Source of the DNA: Aphidius gifuensis
Taxonomy: Eukaryota > Arthropoda > Insecta > Hymenoptera > Braconidae
Assembly (NCBI RefSeq): GCF_014905175.1
Contig: NC_057791.1
Span: forward strand, 22,048,537 to 22,112,536
Direction: 5' to 3'
DNA: 64,000 nt
Below the pieces are notes generated by a model. It was not told the DNA's origin. It made no database searches and saw only the letters and a list, made by a program, of their open reading frames with translations. The position numbers and the translations under genes were made by a program. This document shows, piece by piece, positions 48,765 to 62,400 of this stretch; the stretch's first letter is position 1; every line of letters begins with the position of its first letter.

Positions 48765-50226
48765 ATAATATTATTATTTTTTTTTCTGTTCTCTTTTTGA
48801 TTAAATTAGTTATCTCCTAAAAAAATATATGTATGATAATAATTATAATGATAAAAAAAATATATGCAATGATCAGTGTCGTTGTTGTTCCATTGCAGGC
48901 ACTGTGATATTGCAAGAAATCATTCGATTATTTGTGAATTTAATTTTCATCAAATTACTCAAATCAAAAGTCTTTTTTTTATTATTATTTTTATTATTAA
49001 TATTGCTATTTTGTTTATTATTGTTTTCAATTATTAGTTGAGTTCTTCTACTGTAAAATATGTTTCATTTTTCGAGTGCGGGTATTTTTTTTTTTGTTTT
49101 GATAAACTGTAATTGTATATGAGTTTGTTTCAATCTAATTTTTAAGTAATAAAAATTAAAGAAAATCATTGTGAGCCAGTATTCTATATGACGTCAATAT
49201 TTATTAATTATTGTCAAATTGATGATTAAAAAATTAATAATAACAATTAATTTAATTACTATGTTATTATTTAATTATTGTAAAAAAAAATAAAAGGAAT
49301 AATTTCCTTGAGCAATAAATTATTTAGCTCAAATAATAACAAACTTATTAACTTTTTTTATTCTTCCAATTGGTATGTTTGAATTTAATCAAAATTAATA
49401 TTTAATATTAACAAATAAATATTTTAAATTGTCAATTTTTAATTAGAAATATTTAATAAATACGCCAGGGACTTAGTCAATGTTTTATTTTTATTTTTTT
49501 TTTTTTATTTTCAACACAAAATAATAAAAGTATATTTTAATTGTAAAATTGGGGAAATTTTTTTTCATTATTAAATTTTATTTTAGTGATGAAAAATATA
49601 AATAATTAATTAACATTATTGTAAAATTGTGAGAGAGAAAAAAGTGTAATCGAGAATTAGACTTGAATAAAATTTTTATTAATATAAATTTGTTTTAAAA
49701 TATATTTAGTTAAAATTTTTTACAGATTATTTAGAATCAATTGATTTATCTATTGATAAAAAGTATTTTTTTCTCCAAAAAAAAAGTTGTAAGTATTATA
49801 AAAAATTCAATAATCAATAAATCAATAACATAATAATATTTTTATGATAAATTTTTAATTATCATTAATTAATAATAACTACCAAAATTAAATAATTCAA
49901 ATTTTGAAAAAATAAAATTACAATGTATTTATAAAATCAATAAAAAACATAAAAATATAATTTAAATTTATATCTGTTTATGATTTATTTTGCTAAACAA
50001 GGTTACCGTGAATTACTCGGACAGGGGTCAAGGTACGATAACAAAGATAAAAATGATTTACTCATAATTTTTTTAAAATAAAAAATCACAATGAAGGTGT
50101 CAGTCTTATTTTTATTTACTCATCAAACGGTATTAAAAAATACTCTCTTTAAAAAATCACAGAGATACTTTATTTATCAACAAATAAATTTACAATTATT
50201 AAATTAAATATTTAAATAATTTATCA
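48765..50226. other. 3' untranslated and intergenic region before the caspase
   Basis: Begins with the TM9SF3 3' untranslated region (polyadenylation-type aataaa near 49147-49152) and continues as AT-rich spacer. A small less AT-rich block, near 49995-50045 (gttaccgtgaattactcggacaggg), lies about 200 bp upstream of the first caspase exon and may be promoter sequence. No exon seen. Confidence 0.45.
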
Positions 50227-50259
50227 ATGGACGATGTATTTGTAGAATTATCCAACGAT
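50227..50259 (+). CDS. Probable 11-codon first exon of the caspase gene
   Basis: The sequence MDDVFVELSND is open from an ATG and ends exactly at a strong gtaagt donor. It would join in phase 0 to the exon beginning at 51308, which is preceded by a good acceptor (ttttttgattcaag). The alternative is translation from the Met at 51308. No other donor or acceptor nearby competes. The join is an inference from splice signals. Confidence 0.55.
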
Positions 50260-51307
50260 GTAAGTATTTTTATTAATTTTTACAGTAAATAAAAAATCAA
50301 ATCACCTTTAAAAAATTTATTCACGTGTTAAAATTTGAAAAAAAAATTTTTTTTTTAACAATAATATTTAATTATAAATTAAATTTTATAAATAAATTTT
50401 TTTTTAACAAGGTCAAGTTAAAAAAATTGCAAACAATAACGATGATTAACAATTTTTTTTTTTCTCTTTTTTTTTTTTATTACGCACTTGATATTTATTA
50501 TCTCACTCTTTTTATTTATTTTATACTTTTACATATTAAAATATCATTGTTTTAAAATCGCCGTGATTATTGTGGTCGTGTTTAAATGACTTTGTAAACA
50601 AATCCGGTCTGTCGTACACTATCATAATAATAATAAAATTAAAAAGATAAAAATTAAAAATAAGGACCAGTCGTGTTGTGTCAACAAAACCACAAGCTCA
50701 AGAAAAAAATAAATAAACATATTTTTACTCAAAAAAAAAAAAATTTTTGTAAAAACATTGTTACAGTATATTGTTGAATTAATCATTGACAAATGATTAA
50801 ACAATGGCAAAAAACATAAATAAATAAAACAAATTTGCGGAATGAAAATTGAGCTTGTTAAAAAAATATTAAAAAACAATTTATGTAATTTTTTTATGAA
50901 ATAAACAATTATATTAAATATGTTTAAACGTAAATATCATGAGGTAAGATAATAATATAATTATACATCAAAATGACTAAATTAATCATTAAAATCACTC
51001 AGTTGTTGTTATTTTTTTTTAATTTAATTTTTGAGTCGCAATAAATTTTGATAATTCCAAGAATTTTAGAATGAAGGGTAACATGTGACGTCACGTATAA
51101 CTGACGCTAAAAAAAAAATGTAGAATGAAAATAAAAACAAAAAAAAAAGCGCTGTTGTTTACATGATTTATAAGATTTAAAAAAATAAAAATAAATTGAT
51201 AAATGACAGGTGTTACATGTGCCAATTGAAGACAAATAAAAAATAGAAAATTTTTAATCGAAATCAATAGAAAAAAAAATAGAAAAATATATATTTTTTG
51301 ATTCAAG
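50260..51307. other. Putative first intron of the caspase gene
   Basis: About 1.05 kb between the short first exon and the second coding exon. AT-rich throughout. A block near 51080-51110 (acatgtgacgtcacgtataactgacgc) holds a CRE-like TGACGTCA palindrome, which may be a regulatory site. No coding sequence seen. Confidence 0.45.
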
Positions 51308-53511
51308 ATGTTGGATACTGAAAGGGGTGATGAAGTGAAAGATGACATGACAATTCGTCAACCAAGAAAAAGACGTGTAAGTGATGTCATTGATTCAATT
51401 GGTGATGATTCTGGTCATGACTCCAACTCATTTGATTTACCATCACACGTAAATGGTGACTCAAATGAAAATTATATCAACGAAGAGGTAAATAATAATA
51501 AAAATCTTGATCTATATAATAACAAAACCAATAAAATAACACTTTGCTTTTGTGGATATATCTAGATATTTTTTTTATTGTCAAGAAAACAATTTGACCA
51601 TATAAATTTGATATATTATTTCAACGATAAAACTCCCACTTTTCAGTAAATCTTGATTCTTCTTTTGTTCAAATGATAAATAAGTTTTCGAAATAAAAAA
51701 GAAAAATTATGACATATTACTTTTGAGTGTGGCAAAAGGTATTTCAATAAAAAAAATATATAACTTTAGTAATTTTCAACTCATGGGTTTTTAAATTGTT
51801 GCTATAAATATTATTTTTTTTAACAAGATAAATTTATCAAACTTTTTTTTATATATAACAGGAAGAAACCATAGTTCCAGTGACACCAGAATCAGTTAAT
51901 CTTTTGATGCCTGAATGGCTTTGTAAAAAAAGTTCACAAGCTGATTCTGTACCAGTGGGTCTTCCAGAAGATGAAGGTGAAGATGAAGATGATCACTCAC
52001 CCCTATCACAAAAGTAAAAAATAATTTAAAATAAATAATTATCATTTTAATTCGCTGTCTTGAATTATATATGTATATTTTTTTTTGAAGCAGTAGTCTT
52101 CTTGAGCTATCAGCATCAATGCCAGTTGCAATTGACGCGGAAAGATACAACATGAATCACAAAAATCGTGGTAAATGTATTGTTTTTAATCAGGAAACAT
52201 TTGACACCGGTTTAAAAACACGTAATGGATCATCTGAAGATGCAAAAAGAATTGAAACAACATTTAAAAATCTGGGATTTAATGTTGAGATACTTGATGA
52301 TTTGGAGCATACTGACATTATGAAAAAAATAGATGAACGTAATATAAATTATATTAATTTGAAAATCATTATAAATTAGTAGCTTTAAAATTTATCTATT
52401 TTTTTAATGAAAATTTTAGTTAGTAATGAAGATCATCGGGACAATGATTGCTTGTGTATATTCATGCTAACTCATGGACTATCAAATGATCTTGTTTTTG
52501 CAAAAGATGTTGCGTATGATGTTAAAAAAATATGGAAACCATTTACAGCTGATAAATGTAAAACTCTTGCTGGCAAACCAAAACTATTTTTCATCCAGGT
52601 AAATAACAGTTATAATAAAATAAATAATTATGATAAATTAATATTAAATTTAACCCAGGCATGTAGGGGAAGCCAGTTGGATGTTGGTGTACAAATGAGA
52701 CAACGAAATACTGAAATTAGAATGAACACAGAAGTTGATGGTAATATTGATACATACAAACTTCCAACTCATGCGGACTTCTTAATTGCCCACAGCACTG
52801 TTCAAGGTAGATTCTTAACTCTCTTAAATCCCCATAAAGTTTTCCAATCATAAATTTTATCAAACAAAAGAATCACAGAGATTAAAAATTGAAAAGAAAA
52901 AAAACAGCTCTCAAGTAGTTTAACTTGAGAATTGTAGAAAAATAAATAAAACAAATAGAAAAACCGTAAAAAAAAAGTCAAACAATGAGAATAAAATAAA
53001 AGAAAAAATTAAATAATTATTCAAAGTAATTTACTGGTAAATTTTCAGGTTTAAATTGTTTCAGAGTAATTAGTAGAATTAGAAGCTCGTTACATAAGAC
53101 TAAAATTTTCTCAACTTCTTCAGAGTTAATTTATATAACTTTTTGGTATTTTGAATTTTCGTATTGTTGTTCAAGTAGCAGCAGCAGTAGTAATAGTTGT
53201 TTAAATGTTCAAATTACTATTTATATAAATTTTAAATGGATGTTTATATAATTAATTATATTTTAATTAATCAAGGTTTTTATTCATGGAGAAATCCAAC
53301 TGAGGGTACATGGTTTGTTCAGTGTCTTTGTGATGTTATTGATGAACATTATACAACAACTGATTTACAAAAAATGCTAACTATTTGCATGAGAAAAATT
53401 GCTACTGAATATTCAAGTTATGACGATGTCAATCCATTGAATAATGATCTCAAACAAGTACCATCAATCACGACAATGTTACTTCGGGATATTTATTTTC
53501 TACAAAAATAA
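51308..53511 (+). CDS. Effector-type caspase
   Basis: Exons 51308-51487, 51862-52013, 52094-52338, 52420-52598, 52659-52806 and 53276-53511 join in phase to 379 residues from the Met at 51308 (390 with the upstream exon). The fold shows TRNGSSEDAKRIETTFKNLG, EDHRDNDCLCIFMLTHG (catalytic His about 211), the nucleophile loop QACRGS (Cys about 254) and the small-subunit segment GFYSWRNPTEGTWFVQCLCDV. Possible processing sites are AIDA before ERYN and TEVDGNIDT between the large and small subunits. The N-terminal region (about 125 residues) is acidic and has no CARD or DED that I can see. The cysteine protease acts in apoptosis, cleaving after Asp; the arrangement resembles insect caspase-1/Drice/Dcp-1. 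The His loop reads THG rather than SHG, a tolerated variant, and the Cys loop QACRGS. The intron before the last exon is longer (469 bp). Confidence 0.93.
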
Positions 53512-54479
53512 TTTACAGTAATTAATTTATCATTAATTATTTTTCTTTAACAATTATACTACATTTGTTTATTTTTTTTTTATTATTGTTTATAATATAT
53601 ATAAATATATATATAGTTTTTTTTTATTTTACTTTTTTCATGTTGAGTTTAAATCAACAACGTGCATTATAAAAATTTATAAATATACTTAATTATTATT
53701 TAAACAATAGATAAATGCAAAAATATATTTAAAAAAATTTAAATATACATTATTATTTTTTTGTTTTATAAAAATAACATTTTTTTTTTTCATCAAGATT
53801 ATTAAACTTTTTCAATTATCATATTATTTATATATAGAAAAAAAATTCTTGTTTGATTTATAATAATAAGACAATATTATACATAACTTTTTTTGTATTA
53901 AAAAAATAAAAATAACAGAAAAAAAAAGTTTAGAAAAAATTAAAGAAAAGAAAGAAGTTTAAAAAGTTGAAAAATCTCATTTGTTACTTGTATAATAAGT
54001 TTTGAATATAAAAAAAGTTTTTCAAGACAAATTGACACCGTGTAATTGATTAAATCTCTTTCAATTAAAAAAAAAAAAAAAACAAAGAAAAAATGTTTAG
54101 AAAACAAAAAAGCAACCGATTAAAAAAATTGTCGAAATAAAAAAAAGAATAGATTTGTTATTCTGTTATAATTAATTTGAATTTCGTGTTGACTTGTGTT
54201 TTGTAAAATATTAATTGCATATGATAGTAACCAAAGAGAAGTAAGAAATTTGATTATTATTATTTCAACTGTTCAAGACAAAACTTGTGTGTGATATTTC
54301 AATGTAAGTAATCGTAACATTGCATCGTATTTCTTGCAGTAAAATCAAGATTGTCTTAAATATATTCTGCAAAAAAATGGAAACTAAACAACCAAGATGA
54401 TGATGATGAGGATCAGCTCAGTTAACATCTGAATGAAAACAAAAAAAAAAAAAATAAAATTATCTCGTGTGAAATCTAC

Positions 54480-55160
54480 ACAAGAAAATAGTGTGAGTGA
54501 GGCCAGATGAGTTTGATAATCATCTTGCCAAAGTGAACGAGAGAGATGCTGTATGATCAACCCTATACATCAACCCCCAGTAGGGGAATATATCCTTCCT
54601 CTTTTGAGATTACATATATACATGTATATTAAAGATAAAAAGAGATGATTATAATGATAATAATTATATGATTGAGAGAGAAAGATTTTTAAGGGAGCCA
54701 AACGAGCTTGGAGAGTTTGCGCGGACAGATCAATACAACCAGTGATCCCCCTTTGCACGTGGAGAAAGATCTGTTCTGTTAGCTACTACCCTTCTCTACT
54801 ATCCACCCTCCATCCACCCTCTATCCCCTTTTTCATATATTTTTTTTTTTATTTCATGAGCCGGTCCAGCATTAAACTCCCGTTGCTGGATGCTGGATAC
54901 ACTAGCATTCAGTCGCACACCCGTGTGCTTATCGTGCACAAATAATATTTTATTTTTCATATAAATATAATAAACACATTTTTTCATCATTTAATTATAA
55001 CAATTATTATTTAAATATTATTAATAAGCTTTTAAATTAACAGTGATTTTAATTAATTATTCAAGTGCATTTTTTAAATAGTGGATTGATGAACACCTGA
55101 AGATTTCCAGTCCTGGAAAAGGACTCGTGGTTTTTCTTTTTTTTCTGGAATATTGGTAAA
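54480..55160 (+). promoter_or_regulatory. Candidate promoter and 5' exon of the choline transporter gene
   Basis: The coding start exon of the downstream transporter begins at an acceptor, so its transcription start is upstream. This block has higher complexity than its surroundings and includes gcattcagtcgcac (TCAGT initiator core near 54911) and a possible donor in attggtaaatat near 55154. No downstream element was confirmed, so this is positional inference. Confidence 0.3.
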
Positions 55161-57655
55161 TATATATTTTAATTTATTGTACATTTTTTAAAATATACAT
55201 AAAGCTAGCTCATATGATTTTTTATTAATTTAATAATTCTTGATTTTTGTCATTTGACTGAGCAATTTGTTGAAGAGTCAATTATTTAAATTGGGCTGTT
55301 ATCGATATTCAATAATACCTCTAGCACTTGTGTAATATTAAAAAATAAAAATAAATAAAACTTGAATTTATTTTTATTTATTGATTTTAAAGGAAACTAA
55401 TTAAATTTTAATTAAATAATTTTATAACTTGAATATTAACAAATTAAATTTAATTATTATTATAAATTTATTTATTAAATTAAATATGACACGTTTTTTA
55501 AATGTAATATTTTCATTGATAGAAAATGTGTCAGGCAATGGTTTTTTTTAAATAACAAAACATGAACTTTTTGAAGGGTAGTATTTACATTTATACCTGG
55601 ATACTTTCCGGTTTTTTATACACGATTAAAAGTCATAATAATTATTTCAATACTTGTACATTTATTTACATAGATATATTTTCTATGTATAAATGTATTT
55701 ATGTACTTTGTATAAATGTATTTGAGCGCGTGCCGATTTATTCTATTGAAATGTAGCGTCGCTCCTTTTCACTTGGTAGGATAAAAATATAAACCGTCAA
55801 TTGACTGACTACACAATGACTACACATTTCGTTGAATAAAACTTTTTTTTACCCTATTCAAAAAGATGATATTATAAATGAAATTTATAAAAAAAGAATT
55901 TTTTTTATTATTCAATTTTATAATGTTGAATAAATGTTTTTTTAAATTTCATTAATTTCATTTATTTTATTTATAAATTTATTTTTTTCTGGAGCTATCA
56001 AGAATGATTGGTTCATGTATACGTGTTCAAAATTTTGAGGGTTTATTTAGGCAAACAAAATGCAAATTTTATTTAAAATATCGACAATGAAATTTTGGCT
56101 AAACTGGGTCAGTTAAATTTCAATAAATAATTAATTAATTGATTTCTTTTTTAAATATTCATTTATTATTATAATTCATTGATTTATTTAAAATCAATTT
56201 TGAATTTTAAATTTATTATTATTTTGTATTTTAAAATATTATTTTAAAAAATTTTTGGAGTATAATTTTGTTGGTGTTTTTTTATTTAAATTAAGCTGAG
56301 AAGAGTGTTTGTTTTCACACTCTAAAAATGTCTATTTAAAATTCCCATTTTGTTATTAAAATAAAAATAATTCTCTCAGGCATATAATCATGAATATTCA
56401 AATCTCAATTCGTGTTAGAGCAAACGCTTTTCTCAACATCAGATTTTATACAATTTTATTCAACCAATTTGTATGTACAAAGTCAAATTGTTGGTACAAT
56501 CCCCATCAGTATAAAAAAAATAAAAAAAAAAAATAAATTTATCTCTCAATTATATTTTTTATATTCAAAGGTTATTTTATTTTTTTTCATTTTAATTTTC
56601 ATGTTATTGTCAAAAGAAATAAATCATTATACAAGTAGAATAAAAAAAAAAAAAAAATCAGGAAAAAAAATAACAAAGAATATAAAGAAAATTTGAATTG
56701 AAGATAATATAATTTGGATATTGTTAAATTAATCCTGGATGAACGGATGGACAAGGGCAATCGATCCATTCAATTCACCTCATCATATTTATCATCTTGA
56801 TACATATTATGAACAATATGGTATTTGTGTACGTGTCCCGGATGGCATCACTATATATATTAATTTCCAGTGGTTTACCATGTGGATTAATTAACTAATC
56901 TCAAAATAAAAAACAATTAAAAAATCATACACTTGAAAATTACGATACAATATTAATTATAACATTGAAAATAAATATAAAAAAAAAAATTTAAAAACAG
57001 ATTAATATTTAAAATAATTACAAAACAATATGATAAATATTTTTTAATTTTAAAATATATATTGAAGAAGATAAATAATTTTAAAAATTAAATTTTACTC
57101 TAGTTATTGCGTATGTATATTTAGATATTTTTAGAAAATGTTGAAATATTTAAATATTAATTTTAAATTATAATTAAAATACAGTATAATTATAACTGAC
57201 ATTATATGACCTGAATTAATTTTTAAAATGCATGATGAAGGTCGTGGCATTATGATGTGAACTATTCAGAATTATTTGAAAATTTATTATTTAACATCGA
57301 GCTATTTACATGCCTAATAAATTTATGTTATAAATATAAATTTATATTCAACTTTATCATATTCGATCTTTCCAACTTTATAATATTAATAATAATAATA
57401 ATTTTTTTCTATTGAAATTTATGTTGGAAAATGTTAACTTGCAATTATCGTATGCACTGGATGAAAATAGTTTTGTCGAAAGACTGTTGGAGGGGTGAAA
57501 ATCAAGGGATGAAAATAAAATGAGGGAATGGGGCTGAATGTATATAAAAGCTATTATAGATGTGTTAGGATTGCTCATACACAAGATGGATCGTGTTATT
57601 TAGAGAAAAAGTAATATTTAAAAAAAAAAAAAAAGCAGAAAATGAGATAAAATGT

Positions 57656-58075
57656 AAAAGTTTCAACTTTATTTTCATTTTATTTTTATAAATATTTTTC
57701 TCATTTTATTTATTTTTTAAATTTTCACTATTTTCTTCTTTCAGTAAATTTTACTTTATTTTTATTATTTTATTATTTTTAAAAATTTTTCATTTCGTTT
57801 ATTTTATTCATTTTATATAATTCATTTAATTTTCTGTTTAATTAATTTTGTAAATATTTTAAATTTCATTTTTTTTTATTAATTTTCATCATTTTTAAAA
57901 TTTTTTAATTCATCTATATTATTTATTTTATAAATTTTAGTTTTATTAGCTTTATAAAATTCATTTCATTTTGTTTATATCATTTATTTGAAAAATTTCA
58001 TTGAATTTTTAGTTTAGTGTATTCACCTTGTTAATTTCATTCATTTCGTATAAATTTTTTAAATTCCATTAATGT
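57656..58075. repeat. Degenerate AT-rich tandem-like repeat
   Basis: Variants of ttcattttatttattttataaatttt recur many times over 420 bp, with irregular spacing of about 50-70 bp and frequent interruptions. This looks like a decayed tandem array. No coding signal. Confidence 0.45.
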
Positions 58076-59448
58076 ATATAGATATTTGGCTGGGTCATGA
58101 CCTGACACATGTACCGTTTGATGCAGTTGTTTATAATGAATATACCCTAATTACTATATAAATACTCAAATGTCAATTAATCAGTGTTTTCAACTGACTC
58201 ATGTCATCCGTTAAATTTAAATGAATAATATATATCGTTATAAACCTTGATTAATTACTTGTTTTTTTTTTCATCATTCTAATTATTATTATTTTTTTTT
58301 AATTATATACTTCATGTTTATTTTCTACTAATAAATCATTTCACATATAAATTTGAATATCTCACTGCTCAAACTAATTTGACATTAATTTAGTCATTAT
58401 TTTATTATTATATTTTCAATTATAATTTTAACTATATCATTTTTTATTTTCTTTTTATTTCTCAATTTATTCAAATTTATTTGAAATTTAATATAGCTTT
58501 ATTAATAAAAAAATATAATTTTTTTTGTTGGCAAGTTTATCGATGTGAAAAATATAAATTTCTTTTATTTTTTGGTATAAAAAATATAGAAAGGAATTAG
58601 TCTCACCACGACAAATCGAATTTTGGTCTTTTAATATAAAGTCGGTTGCACAGATGCCAAAGCACTTGACTTGGAAAAGTCGTAGATTTTTTTTTTTCCT
58701 CGCATATATATATTCAACGGAAAACGGATAAGAAAAAAAATAAAATGCCACAAACAAGTAATTGAAACTTTAGTAAATATAAAAAAATACTTGAAAATAT
58801 TATATTTTAAAAATGAAAAAAAAATTTCATCGTTGCAATTGTAGGAATTTGAATTGAGCAAAAAAAAGCTCATAGAATTTTTTTTTTTCTACTGTGTATT
58901 TTTTTTTTTTTTGTATTTTTTATCTGAAGTTTATCCTCATACTGTTGAAAATTTTTTAAAACGTTTATTGGGGCAATGCTATATCCAACTTCAAATATTT
59001 AAACGAAAATAAAAATTGCATACGTGAATATTTACAGAGAAGATTATTTTTTTTTTTTTTAGACTATCATTTTTTATTTTGTGGTTTGTAAATTGAATCA
59101 ACTACCCTTTTAATTAAGACACATAAAAAAAAATTGTAAATATATTTTAGTATTTGACTCAATTACAATGAAAATCAAATTATAAATTTTTTTTTTTTAA
59201 TTTTAAAATTTGATCACGAATAAGTTTTATTTTTAAAAATATATAAATTAAATTTTGTTTGATTATTTTTGTTAAATATATAAAAAACTCATTATAATTT
59301 TAATTAATTTAAAAAAAAAGTTTAAAAAATAAATTAAGATGTATTATAAAAAGTAATTTATTTTTATTATTTATTTTTATATACATGTACATTTTTCTTG
59401 TTGAATTTTATTTTATACTTTTTATATTTTCAGAAACAAGTTTGAAAA

Positions 59449-62400
59449 ATGGGGATGTTTACTGCGGGGGTTGCTGGAGTTGGCGTATTTTATATAATCA
59501 TTTTGGGTGTTAGTGTCTGGACTGGTGCTTCAAAACGTAAAAAAATACGTGGTAAATCGTTGGATGATTTGATCCTGGCAAACCGTGGTCTTGGTACAAT
59601 TATGGGAATTTTAACACTTGTTGGTAAGCTCAATATTATATTATAAATTTATTTATATAACATTTAAAAAATAAATAAATAATGACTTCAATTTACTTAA
59701 ATTTTTATAAATTAAACTCTTGCATTTACATTACACTTAAAAATTTTTTTTCCTGTCTCAGTGGACATTTAAAAGAAAAAAAATCTACATTATCTATATT
59801 TACTTTTCTTTTGATTTTTTATTCCTTTACTGTTTCGAATTTAGCTCCCGTTTCATTGTCGTTTTTATTTTCACGATTTTAATTTTAATCAAGCTTTAGT
59901 TTCGATTTCGATTTATTTCACCTTGATGAATACGAGAAAATATAAATTAAAAAATTTACAACATTAAAGTGTCTTAAAATATATTATTAAAAATACAAAC
60001 TAACATAAATTTGTCTTTTTTTTAAATGAAATCAAGTCAATCATTATACACTTTTCTTGAGTAGAAATTTTTAAGCTTTTATTCACTTTCAAGTACATAC
60101 ACTCAGCCCGGAAGCATCTTTGCTTCTTTTATATACTTTTCACAACATTTACCTCATCCAGACATAAAAAAGAAATAAAATAAAATACAGTAATAATAAT
60201 AATAGCAATAAATTCAGTTGATAGTTGAAGTAGAATTCAAGTCAATGCTGGATAATATTGTGGACAAAGAAAAATGAAAGAGGATTAATATCCAGATCCT
60301 TTCATAAAAATAGAAAATATATATACAACAAAAATAATAATTTGAAAAGTTAAAAATAAGCCAAAAAGACCGGTGTCTAAATTCTCATTAATTAACCAGA
60401 GTTTTCTTTTTAAAGTTGTTGAATTTTTTTTCATATAAGAAGAAAAATACTTGGTTAATTAAGAAAATAATAATAAAAATTTTTTATTGAGAAGTTAAAG
60501 AAGTAGCTTGTAAAAAAGAGTAAAGTATATAAAAAAATTAATGAATTCGTTATAGAAAAAAAAAAAAAAAGAGGGAAAATAAAGGGTGGTCGACAGTTGT
60601 GGCAACAATGAGCTTTTCTACAATTTTCTTTTGCAAATGAGTCTCTGAGGTAGTTCGCTTATGTACATCAAGATTTCCCTTGTGAATACTAAAAGCTAAT
60701 AATTTTTTTTTGCCTTCTATATTTGCAAAAAAAATAAAAATTGAGATATAAAAAATCAAAGTAACACTTGAACGGTTATCGTGTTCAATAATTTTTATTT
60801 TTATTTATAATATATTGAAATATTTTATCAAAGAAAAAACTTGATAGACAAATATATATTTTACATATAAATAATAATAAAAATAATATTGAATATATAT
60901 ATTTGAGAGCTTTATTCGACAAAGAAAAAGCTTGGAATAAATTTTTTTTTTTTATGTTTAAAAATACAAGAGTTATCAAACAGTTATGATTTCAATTTTA
61001 TTCAAGGGATGAGGTCAGTTTCACGATTATAACCATACGGTTTTATATATATTTTTTTATCTTTCATATTGAAGCTATTACCCTAATGAACACTCGTAAA
61101 TGCAAAGCTCAACGAAGCACGAATGAAAAGTGTGTTCACAAGAGTACACACAGCGGTTCATTTTTTTTTTTTTTTTTTTTGTTCTTATACTTTATTTATT
61201 TTTTTTCTATTTTTCCATCTTTGTGTTTCGTTTTATATATGTATTTTTCATTTTTTGCATATTTTTCTTTTCGTGTAATATGAGTTTCTATGTGTCAAAT
61301 ATATAGATATGTATATTTTATTTTTTTATCCCATTTTTTTTTACTGTAAAACGAAACAACTGTGGATAGAAAAAAAAGATAAAAGAGAAAAAAAAGCCTC
61401 GGGTAGATAGAGGACCCATGAGAGAGGGTGACTATATATATTTAAAAAAAAAAAAAAAAAAATCTAGACAAAGGGAGGAATCAAAGTTTGAGGTTGAACA
61501 TTGTAAAATGAAAGAAAAAATATAAAACTTACTTTTCTTTACTTAAAATGGTCATTCAAGATTTTTCTGTTTCAAAGCTGTTTTGAAAAAACAAAAAGAA
61601 AAAGTTTTAAATTCAACAGAAGCTCATGTGCATGTCTGTTTTTATTCTATTTCATATATTTTATTTATTTATTTGATCTTATTTTTTTTTTTTCCCAACA
61701 CAAAGAAGCTTTTTTTTTTTTTTCGTTTTGCAAGTTGGGTACATAATGTCTCGAGGCTCAACTCATTACACTGGGTTTTTCTCATTATCACTGTGACCTT
61801 TTACAACATTTCATCGTCTGGTAATTTTTTTTTCATCATGTGTGAAATAAAAAATGAGAAAATAAAAAAAAACCACAGAGTGAGAGAATATTCACTAACA
61901 AAGTCATCTCATTATTTCATACATTTTTTAAAAAATAACTTCAAAAAGAAGAATAAAAATTGAAAAAAAATATTATTTATAAAATTTTGAGGAATCTGTT
62001 TTCTAATTATTATTGTTTTTCCATTTACAACAAATGTTGTGAATTGCCACTCCTCCCAGCCCCTATCAATCAATGTTTTTTTAATTTTTAAATCTCAAAA
62101 AATTGTAAATCGTTACTCCTCACAGCCCCTGTGAAGACCAACATAAATTAAGCCCTTTTTTCCAAGGTTTTTTAATGATATTTCAAAAAAAAATTAATAT
62201 ATTTCGCCGGCAAAAATAATTTATAGAAAAAATAGGTTCAAAGCAATGACAATCAAACTCAAAAATTATCATTTATTATTGTTATTAAATTGTTGTCTAA
62301 CAAGGAACAGCCATGGAACAATTTTGCCATTAACAAAATATCAAAATTAAATAAAAATAATTTAAATACATTATTTAATTTCTTTAATTTTTACAGCAAC

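Larger units (their letters stand above)
53512..59448. other. Intergenic region between caspase and choline transporter
   Basis: About 5.9 kb. No exon recognised. A GC-richer block spans 54480-54960, including a candidate initiator near 54909. A degenerate repeat occupies 57656-58075. An acceptor (tttatattttcag, ending 59433) lies immediately before the choline transporter start exon, so an upstream non-coding exon must lie somewhere in this stretch. Confidence 0.5.

Noticed and set aside
53276..53511. Separate caspase fragment rather than the last exon of the same gene
   Set aside because: The acceptor phase matches the previous donor and the small-subunit segment GFYSWRNPTEGTW is the expected continuation.
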